This document shows, piece after piece, positions 44,252-55,367 of a stretch of DNA of 64,000 nt (position 1 is the first letter of the stretch; each line of letters opens with the position of its first letter). The translations under genes and the position numbers were made by a program. Source of the stretch: Phoma sp. XZ068 (taxonomy: Eukaryota > Ascomycota > Dothideomycetes > Pleosporales > Didymellaceae); NCBI GenBank assembly GCA_004835665.1, contig RBKR01000022.1, positions 62,001 to 126,000 of the forward strand, written 5' to 3'. Below the pieces are notes generated by a model, which saw nothing but the letters and a program-made list of their open reading frames with translations, did not search any database and was not told the DNA's origin.

Positions 44252-44780
44252 TTAGGTGCGCACATCTTCAGCTGCCGCGCTGGAGGCGTCATAAAGCAGG
44301 TATGCGCTGTCTGAAGGTGCGGCTCGAGCTATCTCACGTGTTTTGGCGAGCGTGTGCTGATACCTAGGCTGGCAGACATGACATTGAAATCTTCCGTAAA
44401 ACCACAATTCGCTGTCGTGGAGGTGTTTAAGATAGCTTGTCCGCTCACCGTCGACATGTGAGAGTGTTGATGAAGAGCATTGAATGTTTCTAAAAGTTGG
44501 ATCAAAATCCTTAATCATCTACGGGTGGTAGGCTTGGTACAACTTGCATGTCTGGAAATGTTCCGGTAAAAAGCTCCTCAATTAAATAAGATAGACATGT
44601 ACCAGTCAACTTTACCAATCGGGTACGGGACACATCTTCAACACCCGTTGACATCTTCGTACAGAACCTGAAATTGGACTCGAGATACCAACGCCATCCT
44701 TGTGACATTGTCATCTGAGAACAGATTCGCAAATTGAAGGCGACTGTAGTGAGTGTACTCTCGGTTGTGATCGGGCACAA
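44252..44780 (-). pseudogene. Frameshifted gene relic
   Basis: Two leftward frames overlap by a few bases at 44511-44518. The first ends PSLPPVDD-stop and the second begins IKDFDPTFRNIQC, which reads as one protein interrupted by a one-base shift. The upstream frame stays open to about 44850 without an ATG, so the 5' end is also missing or spliced. The second part has LKHLHDSELWFYGRFQCHVC and PSDSAYLLYD, reminiscent of the C-terminal region of F-box-type proteins common in this order. That assignment is tentative. Confidence 0.35.
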
Positions 44781-45020
44781 GACAGTGTAGGAGGTAAAAT
44801 TGATGCGTTCAACTGAAGGACATATGATCTCAAATACACACTATTTGCTTCGAGTGTACAACTGCGTCGTTAAAAAACATTCGAGCGAACAATAACGCTT
44901 GAGCAAAGTCTATTTCGATATGAGATTGCGATACAATTCTTAACAGGAGCTATCTTAGCCCTTCTCAAGACTATACAAAGTCACTCAAAATCTGTCTCAA
45001 TAGCCGCAAACTACTGCCCA

Positions 45021-45356
45021 TTAGCTCCCAGTCACACGTCTTGTAACAGTCGTAGGCACACAGCTTTCCGGCCCATAGATTGTGCTAGTCGTCACCGTCA
45101 TGTAAGTCGTCATCGTGCAGACTTGCTCTTGAGTCGTTTTCGCGTATATCGTCGGCGTAGGCGCACCTAGGTAGCATATGGTCTCCGTAACAATGGTGAG
45201 GGATGGCGTTGAGGTAGTTCTACTTGAGGAAGCGATAGCCAACGAAGGGTATGGTCCGCAAAATAGCTTCCATTCAGCAGGTTTCTTGATGTCGCAGTCT
45301 TTGGCAGCGGCAAGCGTGGCGAAGGCGATAACATAAAGGCAAAGTGTATTCTTCAT
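45021..45356 (-). CDS. Small secreted Thr-rich protein
   Basis: A single exon of 111 residues from ATG 45356. Residues 1-18 (MKNTLCLYVIAFATLAAA) form a clear signal peptide. The mature chain opens KDCDIKKPAEWKLFCGPYPS and is then dominated by Thr, Ser, Tyr and Pro (for example TTSTPSLTIVTETICYL and TMTTYMTVTTSTIYGP), with five cysteines. Thr-rich extracellular segments of this sort are usually O-glycosylated and occur in cell-wall or surface proteins. No GPI signal is seen at the C-terminus. A good TATA-like element lies 130 bp upstream. It stands alone in a gene-poor stretch, so an accessory or effector-like role is possible but unproven. Confidence 0.65.
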   Translation of the reverse strand: MKNTLCLYVIAFATLAAAKDCDIKKPAEWKLFCGPYPSLAIASSSRTTSTPSLTIVTETICYLGAPTPTIYAKTTQEQVCTMTTYMTVTTSTIYGPESCVPTTVTRRVTGS

Positions 45357-45485
45357 GACTGGCGTTTAAATGAGGTTATTGTGTCTGAAAACTCCAGAAG
45401 ATGCAGTGTTGAGGTAGTTGTAAAAGAAGGATGACCTTATAGTATGTGGCGATGATGGTCGCAGTGTTGGGGATACCTCCAGGCT

Positions 45486-45494
45486 CTTATATAT
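45486..45494 (-). promoter_or_regulatory. TATA-like element of the Thr-rich secreted gene
   Basis: ATATATAAG on the minus strand, about 130 bp upstream of the ATG at 45356. Confidence 0.45.
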
Positions 45495-47363
45495 CCTCTG
45501 AAGGTGGCCAAATCTAGGTTTCCATGAATTTACCATTGGTCTAGACATATTAAAGTCTCAACATAGGGAGGCCTGATGTAACCTGAGTTCAGTTTACCAG
45601 TACCTCCAATAGTACTGATCGAGATACGATCTTAGAGCTTTTAATCTAGGCTGTGAAATTGCATACACGCAGATTGTTCTCGATCACTCGAACGGTGGGA
45701 CCAGAAAAGGGATATGCTTTGTATGACAATGGTACCATTTTGTACAACCTCGCCAAGGGTCGAGGACTCCGAGGGCTTCTGTCAACAAAACCGGTGCATT
45801 TTACTAAAGAGCTGACCCATGGTTTACAAGATCATAGTAAGAACAGATATACTTTATGGTTATCCAAGATTGGAATGTGGATTAACTAAAGTATTTGATG
45901 TTCCGCGTTCTCCAGTAGCTTCCGGACGAATAGAAGCCACGTAAATCTGGAGGGATTATTTCATCAGTTGGAGGCTGTCAACATTTACAAATGCCTATGT
46001 TATACGCTGCATCCAGGTATTTTCCCCTTTTTGTTTGGGCCTGCTGCTAATTATGGAATCCCACTAGCTTGAAGCCTTCGTCTCTCCACTGTTAGACGTG
46101 TTTCGGATTCATCTGATGACATGCTGCACTGCCCCTTTTCTAGATTTACTCTGTATCAAAGCTCATATTCTAATATGAGCTTTTAACGCTTACTCAATTA
46201 CAGGGACAGGGGCCATCATACTCTCTAGAGAGTGTCCTCGGTCCTCGGTTTTTAGCAGAACTTCCATCAATACGCACAATTGGTTAGCACCCGGCTACCA
46301 TGCTATACGTCTCATGCAAACATGCCTTCGTAAATCATTGAGGTAATTTGGGCTTCTTTGCAATCTGTCGGCAATGCTATATATACCACTTACAACGAGC
46401 GTACTAGCATATACACCGCAGAATTTCAGCACTTTTCAGTATGAACCATGGGTCAGACAATATGAACGCATGGCTGGGTAGACGATTACAAGTCTCTGAT
46501 GGAATATGCATTATTGGGTGCTATTAAAAGAAACAATGAACTGGGTTCAGCCGAGGGTTCAAAGGCAGCAAAGTGCGCAGCAGAGAGAAACCGGCCACGG
46601 ATTAGTTCCAGTAGGAGAAAACGCTGAAATAGGTAGGGTAGCAACTATCAGCCTTAGAGTCTATTGGGCATTCTTCATGTGCCGCGGTAGCACTGACTAT
46701 GGTGACGGTTATAGGTCCCCAGAGCGTCAATCCCGGAAGGTCTCTAGCCAAACATCGGTTATGTATTGAGGTGTTAGATTCTCCACTAGGAGCTTCAGTG
46801 TGGTGCCATCTGTCTTGCGTTCTCCGTACTTGAGTAACGGACGGATACAACGCAGCACAGTTCGTTGTGTGGCTGCCCACGGGATTCGAAAGACTTGTTT
46901 TCGCTTGTAGTTTGTCTCAAGACCACTTGGCCTGCCCTTAATCATTGGTGAATCTTGGAATCGCACGGCCTGGTATTGAAAGCTTGCGTCGCTATCGCTG
47001 AGATTTGCTATCAACATGGTCGCTAGGCAAAGCGCAGGATACCTAGGTAAGTGCCATGTGATACCGAGCTGTTTGCCATGATCATAAGCGTCCGCCTTCT
47101 ACTATCGCATGATCAGTCTAGTTGCCGATTACTAGAACAAAAGTGGTAAATGTGTGGGTGGCAGTTGACCGTTCGCCAGCAAGATCGAGCCTTGATGCGG
47201 AATGGCGATGGACCGAAGCAGCAGTGATTGAACACCAGGACACGCAGCGCTTGTGTGCCAGAATACGTGTAACCTCCAGCTTTATGTTTCTGCTCACTAT
47301 GTAAACGGCGTCTTGTAGTGAGTGGATGCCAGTAGTGAGCCTGCCAGACAGTGGTGGCCTGCC

Positions 47364-47370
47364 TATAAAA
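47364..47370 (+). promoter_or_regulatory. TATA box of the small coiled-coil gene
   Basis: TATAAAA in GCCTATAAAATCGG, about 135 bp upstream of the ATG at 47504. Confidence 0.5.
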
Positions 47371-47503
47371 TCGGGGCTCGCTTTCGCTCTGATAGCTCTC
47401 CAACTACTCGATAACTTTGTTGCAAACCTAAAGAACAACTTTCAGGTCATTTATCATTCTTCACGATTCATTTTACTGACTTGAAACTTCCGTTTGCGAT
47501 ACT

Positions 47504-47869
47504 ATGGAAGACTACTACGCCCAGGCTACCGGCTGGAACCCTCTGCATCCCAGTCTAAGGCACCAGTTACTGATGACATATTATCCTCACTACAACAAAT
47601 ACGGCTCTGTTATCCCGCTTGTGTATGGAATTTCCGCGGCTGTACACGCCAAAAAGCACAAATCTGTAGAGGACTTAAGAAATAACAGCGACGTGGAAAA
47701 AGCCACAAGGGTGCATGTCGAAGCAATACGAGAACACGAAAAGGCTAAAGAAAGATTCGAACAAGCCAAAAAGCAACTAGAAGACAATGAAGCGAAACTG
47801 AATGAAGCAGCAAAGAACTTGCAAAAAGTGAAGGTACTAGAGCGGGCCCTGTACCTTAATTATTGGTAG
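47504..47869 (+). CDS. Small coiled-coil hypothetical protein
   Basis: A single exon of 121 residues from ATG 47504. The N-terminal half is mixed and aromatic-rich (MEDYYAQATGWNPLHPSLRH, then YNKYGSVIPLVYGISAAVHA). Residues 55-115 are a continuous charged helix with coiled-coil periodicity (EKAKERFEQAKKQLEDNEAK). No signal peptide is seen; one weakly hydrophobic segment around residue 40 is too short to call a membrane span. A strong TATA box upstream and a clean frame support expression. Family not recognised. Confidence 0.55.
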   Translation: MEDYYAQATGWNPLHPSLRHQLLMTYYPHYNKYGSVIPLVYGISAAVHAKKHKSVEDLRNNSDVEKATRVHVEAIREHEKAKERFEQAKKQLEDNEAKLNEAAKNLQKVKVLERALYLNYW

Positions 47870-48484
47870 TGTGACATTTCGACACGAGGCGTGAAGATTG
47901 TACTCTGACTGCATCGTGAGTCACTGATAGAAGTGAAGCTCTGTAATATGTTCGACGAAAGGCCAGGAGTCAATATCCATGAATTGATTGTAGTTTGTCC
48001 CCGCGTTGCTATGTATCGAATTATTGAACGCTGCCTGTTATTTTGCAGACAAGGTGAGTAGCTCCCTTGGTACTGGAGAGAAAACTTTGGGCTACGCATG
48101 CAAGTAAAACCCAGCTTCAACCTTTCAGCACGTCGCCCAAAAAACGCGCTAAATCTAAGTCGGAAGTCTAAATTTGAAGTTACTGGTATGTGTGAACTCA
48201 ATGTCATGTGTCAAATTGGGAACGGAGGTTGCTGCTCATGCGTTGCGGCCGACTTTTGTTATGAACTGTTTGACAAGCGATTTTGCCGTTGTCGTGTCAT
48301 AATTCATGACATATCGGTCTCGCTGTGCTGGTCTCGCTTGCTTAGTTTTTCTGTTGTCGCTGGAGTGTGAGGTGTTTGAGACAAGCAATTACAATCGAGG
48401 TTCATTCTCCTCGAGATTTAATCTCTTCTCTGCTGTTTTGCTTGAAGCAAACAAGAATAAAACCAGACCCTCCGCATAAACGTA
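47870..48484. other. Intergenic region, no supported gene
   Basis: A frame at 48098-48370 on the plus strand has no support. No repeat was noticed. Confidence 0.3.
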
Positions 48485-50064
48485 ATGAGCGACCGTGATT
48501 TTGGGAATGCTGCAGAGTCTGGCGACTCCACAACTGGAAGTATACTTCATCGTAGATCCATTAACGAAAAAGATGAGCCTTGTCTTGAGAGTGAGACTTT
48601 GGTCGGGACTCAGTCTTATGGGAACAATTTGGCTGGACGAGGATTTTCGGCCAGCGATTGGTGTCCAAATATTAACCGCAATATCTGAACAAACGATGGC
48701 CACGAGGCCCCCCCCCCTGTGGCGCTTACTGTAGGAACTGACACCCACCGACAAGACACAGAAAGTGGGCAGCAATCAGTAACTCTGGACGGGTCGACGA
48801 AAAGACCCATGAAGCAAACCTAACTACCCAGGATTCCCCTCGCAGTACGAGAATTACTGAACAAGAGCGACCTTGGAGTTCAGAGGACCATAGGATCTGT
48901 GGTGTAAATCGTGCTGGCAGCCCTTCAACGAGGTACCAGAGCTTAGAGAGAATTGGAATTCATGTAATGGGTCACTGATAATTGAGAATGTAGTGATTTG
49001 CAGATCATACATTAGTATCCTGTTCTACGACTTTGCTTTCTTCACTTTGAAGGGGTGAATGGAAGTCCTTGGGTTTATGGTAATATCGACACTTTAACCT
49101 TTGTGAATACCAGTTCAATCCATTCTAATCACATCTTCCGTATTGGGAAGAGCAAACATAAGAAGCAGTAAGCAGTAGGTAGGCCTGGGAGCGACCTGCG
49201 CAACAAGAGCAACACGATGTTGAAGAAGGTATCATCTCTGCCGAAGATCAGCGGCAGTGCACCAAGTAGACGGCGCAGCCCATTACACAGCCAGGTTTTG
49301 CGGAGGACATATACCGCACCTGACTTGTCAAACACAACACAAACCAAAGAAGTAGTGCAAACGTCTCGCGCCAAAGGTAAGAGCCATCTTTGATGACTAC
49401 GTAGAAGGCAACACTGACAGTATCTCAAGTTGCAGTTTTCGAGCCGCTGCCAGAACACGATGAATTTCACATAGGTCCGTATGGCGTCGAAGCACCATTG
49501 CATTGGGGCTTCGTCGTGACGGTAACAGAAATTAAAGTTGCAGTGAAGGTGGATCGCAAAGAGAGTAGTCCTCAAATTCCAGGCCGAAACGGTGGTCTAC
49601 CTAGTGAAGGTTGTGGTGGCGTGGTCAAACGTGAATAATTCAAATGCTGCGGTGGCTGTTACATACTTCCTGTCTAAAATGATACTGATATGTTGGTGGC
49701 CCCAAGGACCTCCCGGTCAACCCTTCCCCCTTTCACCTTCCGCTGATGTTGCTGAGCAAATGATAGCCATCGGTACGAGCCTTCGCAAGGAGACAGCAGC
49801 AGCTACAACGCATACTCAGCTGACCCGCCTCTTCACGTCCTACGAGAAACCTAAGGATCGGGCTATGCTTGCAGTGGCTAAAGAAAGGCCGCAGAAGCCA
49901 GTACTGAAAGAAAGAATTGTGGTAATGCATACATGCTGCGTGATCTGTAGTTGCCTGCGATTAAAGTCACAGCAAGCCGGCGTCGTCATATTGTCGAAGC
50001 CCTTGATTTGCTTCAAACGGAATGGCGGGAATTGTGGCGTCTGTTTACCGACTCGGTGATATAA
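48485..50064 (+). pseudogene. Unresolved, probably disrupted multi-exon locus
   Basis: Protein-like segments follow one another on the plus strand without a clean exon model. From ATG 48485 a polar N-terminus (MSDRDFGNAAESGDSTTG) reads to a TGA at about 48686, then on through a C10 tract to 48822, where the coherent text moves to another frame (EANLTTQDSPRSTRITEQER). Further right, 49217-49379 (MLKKVSSLPKISGSAPSRRR) ends at a GTAAGA donor and can join across about 60 bp to VFEPLPEHDEFHIGPYGVEA. The last part is the clearest: ADVAEQMIAIGTSLRKETAA to about 49899, a 50 bp intron (GTACTG to TGTAG), then HIVEALDLLQTEWRELWRLF to the stop at 50064. It could be one decayed gene or two. Function unknown. 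Confidence 0.35.
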
Positions 50065-50687
50065 GGGCAAACTTGTTGTGTTGGTTCAAGAATTAAACGT
50101 CGACGGGTTTGGGTCCTAAACGCTCCATGGTCCGCCAAAGTGTGATCACTCCATCGATGCCAGCGACATTGAAACTATCTCATATAGCAGTCGGTACGTA
50201 GCCATATTCCGATCATTCCTTTTCGTTTCAGGTCACGTCATCGGCTCCGTGAGAGCTGTAGGCTCTGCGGACCCACGCGTCAGGCTTTGAATACGAAGGG
50301 AGGGATCAAACAGGAATATATCGAATGGTATTGTAGGACGATGTTGAGAATCTGGTGTGGGGGGTTCTGGGTGGGTCCAGCGGTATCCCTCAGAAGGAGG
50401 CCGAACTATCACGCTTGACTACTTTAGGCCTGAGTCACCGTAGCGCAATCATGGCAAAATGCAGCCTCGGACCGGTCGACGAGTTGCGTCCATTTCAATT
50501 GTAATTGCTCGATAATGTGAAAGAGTTGTAAGTACGGTAAAGATTCATTGCATCACACTCTTCTACTCCTTCACGACACGCAACCTCCAACCGCCGTAGA
50601 AGACCGCCCCCCCCCCCCCCCCCGGGCTTCCAGCCTCACTATCACACACAGCTTCTCCGCCTGAGATCGATATTGCGTTCGTAGCAC
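50065..50687. other. Intergenic region with a long C homopolymer
   Basis: No gene is seen. It contains the C17 run at 50607-50623. Confidence 0.35.
50607..50623 (+). repeat. C17 homopolymer
   Basis: Seventeen consecutive C residues between GACCG and GGGC. Length is likely to be polymorphic or uncertain in the assembly. Confidence 0.9.
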
Positions 50688-52406
50688 CTAGTGCACAACT
50701 GTCACCTGATCCTTTGTGAGAATCTTCTTGGCATTTTCAATCCTCTCCAGCTCGATCTCCTTTTGCTTGTCATCTAAGTCATCCGGCAAAGTACCCAGCG
50801 CACGTTCGCCAAAGAGCAGATCAATTTCCTCGAGAGATTTCTGCTTCGTTTCCTAGAGGAGTCAGTTGATCAATCCGGACGAAAGCCTAAACAAGCCGTA
50901 CCTTGTAGACGAAGAAGACGACTGGGAGTGTAATGAGCAGGTTCCACGCCACAAAGATGAAGTAGAACTTCCACTTCGTATTTCCAAGACCAATTGGCGA
51001 CACCTGCGACCAGACCGTTCCGACAAGCCAGTTGCCCACACCTGTTGAGAAAGCTGAGCCACGTCCACGGATACTGAGGGGCATGATCTCTGAGGCGTAT
51101 ACCCAAGAGATGGGGCCAAATGAGACGCTAAAGATGCAAGAAACCAGGAAAAGGAAAAACACTCCTGCTGCGGACAGGCTGTCCTTGCGCGATCCTGTGG
51201 CTCCTTCTATTTGTGAACCTACTGCAGCTTCGCAAATCAAAGCGATGCTGATTCCGATCGTACCGAATAGCAATGGCCCTCTTCTTCCCACTCGATCGAG
51301 AAGGAGAGTAATGAAGATGAGGTTAAAAATAGGGCCAACAACGTTGTAGATACTGGTTACAAGGAGAGCTCGATCGCCTACAATGCCCAAATTATGGTAC
51401 ATGATGGTCGAGTAGTATCCGATAACGTTAATTCTAAGGAGGAGGTTGCGATAAGTATGGGGCCTTCAGAATTGTGTTGAGAATCTCACTCACCCAGTCA
51501 TCTGCCCGAATAATTGAATGGAGCTCGCATGCATCAAGCGCGTACGCCATGGCTTAATCTTGAACATAATCGCCCAGCCGGGAGCTGTGATAGCCTTCTC
51601 GGCATCGATGGTAAGCTTGATCTCGTTGAACTCATGATTGATCCAATCTTCGTTGCTGCCGTTGTAGTGCAATTTGTGCAGAACCCTCAACGCTTCATCG
51701 CTACGGTCGGTTTCGACAAGGTAACGTGGCGATTCAGGGAAGAACATGATACCGCAGATGATCAAAAGGCAGGGAAAGCACTGAAAAGCGAGTGGGAATC
51801 GCCAGGAAAAAGAGCTCGTGTCAGGTACTTTCGAGGAACCGTAACCCACCCAGGTCGAGACGATGAAACCGATACCAATCATTTGTTGGGCGATACCGAC
51901 GATCAAGCCTGGCTATTAATCAGTAAGTACGATCATGATTCATGGTGTAGGGTGTACCTCTTGTCTTCGGGTGGGCGCATTCAGATTGGTAGACTGGGAC
52001 AGACATCGAGAGCACACCGACGGCCCAACCGGCCATGATACGGCCGACCAGAATCATGGCGAGGTGTTGCGCTGCGCATTGAAGGATGGCACCAATGAGA
52101 TTTATGATCGCCCCAATCATGATAGTCTTTCTACGACCAAGACTGTCCATTGTAAAACCTCCCCTGCATGATGTTAGCATTCGCTCGTCATGAAGGCTCC
52201 AACAGCTACATCAAGGAACCGAATACCGCGCCTCCAGAGAACGTCGCGTTGATAGCACCTATGATATTCGACTCGGGCTTTGTATTGAAAAAGCGCAGAA
52301 AGTGACGCGACTGAATGACAATTGTCATCACACCACTGTCGTATCCGAACAGGAAACTTCCATTGGCGGCGAACACCGCCAAACCGACGTTGAAAAGAAG
52401 CCCCAT
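50688..52406 (-). CDS. MFS sugar transporter, hexose/oligosaccharide type
   Basis: Five exons read leftward, 52406-52210, 52163-51958, 51908-51494, 51433-50902 and 50852-50688, with introns of 46-60 bp and consistent phases, giving 504 residues. The ATG at 52406 gives MGLLFNVGLAVFAANGSFLF, then GYDSGVMTIVIQ, the normal start of this family. The frame opens further upstream only from a GTG. Signatures include GGFTMDSLGRRKT, PESPRYLVETDR, INVIGYYSTIMY in helix 7, and LDRVGRRGPLLFG. The C-terminal cytosolic tail carries the usual EEIDLLFGERALGTLPDD element. By family it is a sugar/proton symporter in the plasma membrane. The start of the transporter is 552 bp from the end of a co-oriented GH31 alpha-xylosidase gene, which suggests import of xyloglucan-derived sugars. 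Confidence 0.88.
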
Positions 52407-52958
52407 CTCTGCTAGTAGTCTCCAAAGAGCAACGAGCGAGAAATATGAGAGTCTCACAAGCTACGCCAGGCGGCACCCTGCTCTTAAACAAGGTTATCAT
52501 AGTATGAAGTCACGCCGTTGTATCGTTGCACCACGGTGACCATGCATATCACTTCACGCCACCAGTGTCTAGAGCCGGAACAGCGCTCCTAGACTCCATG
52601 GACGGACTGCCAACCGCCAACAAGATGAAAGAGTGGGTCATGTCGCGGAGCTTGTTGATCCCAAACACAGAATCTGGGGTCAGAATAGGGTAGCTGGGGT
52701 ACAGGAGCGAGCGGGGCTAAAGCGTCGTGGTAGGAATGCTTGATTTCCCGCCAATCGACGGCAGGAGTTTTGCATCCCCGCTCACTCGCTACATCAATGC
52801 CCGGCGGCTATATGTGCTGGTAATATTACATGCATGCGGGGATAGTGACATCTTGTCGAAGGACCGTTGTCGCGGCTCTAGTTCAGGTATTGATCGTGCG
52901 TCGCCCGTCTTTTGGACGCTGCTTATGGCAGGGCATCCGTCACAAGCGGTCCGCTATC
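52407..52958. other. Promoter region of the sugar transporter
   Basis: 552 bp between the GH31 stop and the transporter start, both genes leftward. No gene is seen. CCCCGC and GGGGTA-type GC-rich words occur and could be catabolite-repressor sites, but this was not tested. Confidence 0.35.
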
Positions 52959-55367
52959 CTATCCAAGTTTTGAGACCTTCCAGTCTCCGCTCAAGGCATC
53001 CATGCCCTTCAGCTCACCATTAGAGTCAACCTCAAGGGTGCCCTTCTCATCGCCATTGGTATCCACGAGCACGGCTTTATCACCTTGCTTGACGCCGTAA
53101 AGGCGCACTTCACCTCCGGAGCTCAGCCAATCATAACCGAATCCGCCCGAGCCTTCTGCTTGTCCAAGAACTAGCACGCTTCCTTCGCGCACGAACAACG
53201 GTGTTTGAAGGAAACCGTATACCTCTCGGATCCAGCTACCGCCTTGTATTACTTTGCCATCCCAGAAATTGAACCACTGACCTGGAGGTAGGTAATATTC
53301 TGCAGTGCCGTTTTCCTCAAAGATTGGAGCAGCCAGAATCTGACTACCAACCATGAATTCTCGATCGCAATGCCATGATGTTGGGTCGTCAGGGAACTCA
53401 AGGGCCACTGCACGAACGCTTGTGGGCCACCCATGTGCAACACTCTCGACAGACTGAGCGTAGAGGTATGGCATCAATTGGCGCTTGAGCTGCACCCAGT
53501 GCCGGAGAACCTCAGTGCAATTCTCTGGCTCTGTCGAGGAATCGTCTACCAGCCAGGGCACACGATATGAGTTCGATCCGTGGAGCCGGCTGTGCGAGTT
53601 AAGTAATCCAAAGGCAACCCATCGCTTGTAGATCCATGGAGGCGGACTTCCCTCAAACCCACCGATGTCGCTGGTCCAGAAGGAAAAAGACGCCAGGCCA
53701 AGACTTAGTCCTCCTCGTAAAGATTCTGCAAGTGCAGCTGGTGTAGACTCGCAGTCGCCGCCCCACTGCAGCGGGAAGCGCTGCGAGCCAGCGCATGCAG
53801 TACGCGCAAATAAAATAGCATCATTCTTTCCGAACCTCTTCTGGACTGCTTCATATACAAGTTTGTTGTATATAAAAGCGTAGTAGTTATGCATGCGACT
53901 GGGGTCGACGCTCTTATCATGCCATTGAACGTTCTTAGTCGGAATGCGCTCACCAAAGTCGGTCTTGATTGAATCCACGCCCATGTCGAACAACTGCTCC
54001 ATGCAGCCACTAAACCATTCGCATGCTTCAGGATTTGTGAAGTCAACCACACCCATGCCTGTCTGCCACAAATCCCACTGCCATACGTCGCCATTGGTCT
54101 TCTTTAGCAGATAACCTTTTTCAGCTGCATAATTGAAAACGTGACTCGCTTGACCAATATACGGATTCGTCCAGACTGAGACTTTGTTGAAGAGGCCAGC
54201 ATCCTTCCCGCGCTGGATCTGTCCTTTGGCATCTGGAAATGACTCTGGATCCCAGATGAAGTCACACCAGTGGAAAGCGCGAAGCCAGAAGCAATCGAAG
54301 TGAAAAACTTCAACAGGGATGTTTGACTCTGACATTCGCGAGACGAAGTGATTAACTGTCTCCTCATCGTACGATGTGGTGAAAGAGGTACTTAGCCAGA
54401 GACCGTACGACCATGCCGGGACACGGTTCGCTTTGCCGGTTAATATGGAGTACTTGGTCAGGACCTCTTTTGGTGTTGGGCCATAGATGATATACCTCAA
54501 GCACATTAGTATAATCCAAATGATCAGGAAATGTCACAACTCACCACTTGAGTCGCTGCCCTTCGACCGTGGTCTGTAGTCTTGAACACCGCTCACTTCC
54601 GATCTCCATGTCAATCTTGTCTGGCGTGTCGATAAAGACACCATAGCCTCTCGAGCTCAACCAGAACGACACATTCTTATAAGCTTGCTCACTGGAAGTG
54701 CCACCATCTTCGTTCCACACTTCAACATTTTGTCCAATCTTATTCCAGGCGCCGAATCTCTCGCCTAGGCCGTGGATTGACTCGCCAACACTGAGTTCTG
54801 TCTGTGTGAAAACATAATGCTTATGTGCACTCAAGTCCCCGACCTGCTTTGGTGTGCTCAGGGCGGGGGAGTAGGCAATACCAACACTGCGATTGAGCAG
54901 GGAGGTCAAATGTTTTGAGTTGTCCGTTGCATGAAATCTGATGTCGAATGTGTGGTCCTTACCACTGACAGTCGCACTCAGCGAGCCTGAGCTAATCGTG
55001 GTCCCTTTGCCATCTTCGCTTTTCTTCACGTCACCAGTAGCCACAGGTCGGCCATCCGGAAACAGGTCAAAGTCCGGTCCGAGTCGTCTAGCACCGGCAT
55101 GATGAGTGATTTCGAGAGATATCACACCATCAAACTGAGCCTCCAACTCCACAGAAAGAGTTGCAAGGTTGAGTACGTCTCCTCGTGAGAATATCTTCTT
55201 CGTAGGTGCGAGCAGTGTCACAGCTTTCTTGTCCTCGCGTGGCGAAACCGAGTATACCTCCTCCGCATGCTGAACCGTGAACTGGTCGTTCACCAACCAC
55301 ATGCCTACATGGCGTTAGTGCCTTTCTGGCTTCCTCAGCATTGTTCCTTACCATCTCGGAATTTCAT
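52959..55367 (-). CDS. GH31 alpha-xylosidase (YicI type)
   Basis: Three exons read leftward, 55367-55352 (16 nt), 55304-54545 and 54495-52959, with introns of 47 and 49 bp, giving 770 residues. Exon 1 encodes only MKFRD plus one base. Splicing restores MKFRDGMWLVNDQF, the usual N-terminus of YicI-like enzymes. The catalytic barrel contains VFHFDCFWLRAFHWCDFIWD, the nucleophile motif SIKTDFGERIPTKNV and TSDIGGFEGSPPPWIYKRW, followed by the C-terminal beta domains. KTDFGER is the alpha-xylosidase version of the GH31 nucleophile region. The expected reaction is release of alpha-linked xylose from the non-reducing end of xyloglucan oligosaccharides or isoprimeverose. No signal peptide is present, so the enzyme is probably intracellular, which fits the adjacent transporter bringing the oligosaccharide in. 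Substrate specificity is inferred. Confidence 0.92.

Larger units (their letters stand above)
45357..47503. other. Gene-poor AT-rich region
   Basis: 2.1 kb. Apart from the TATA-like elements of its flanking genes, only short frames occur. A 96-codon leftward frame at 46727-47017 has some protein-like text but no start context or domain. It may contain further relic sequence. Confidence 0.35.

Noticed and set aside
46727..47017. 96-codon minus-strand frame in the relic island
   Set aside because: Some charged, protein-like text but no ATG context, intron signals or relation to neighbours.
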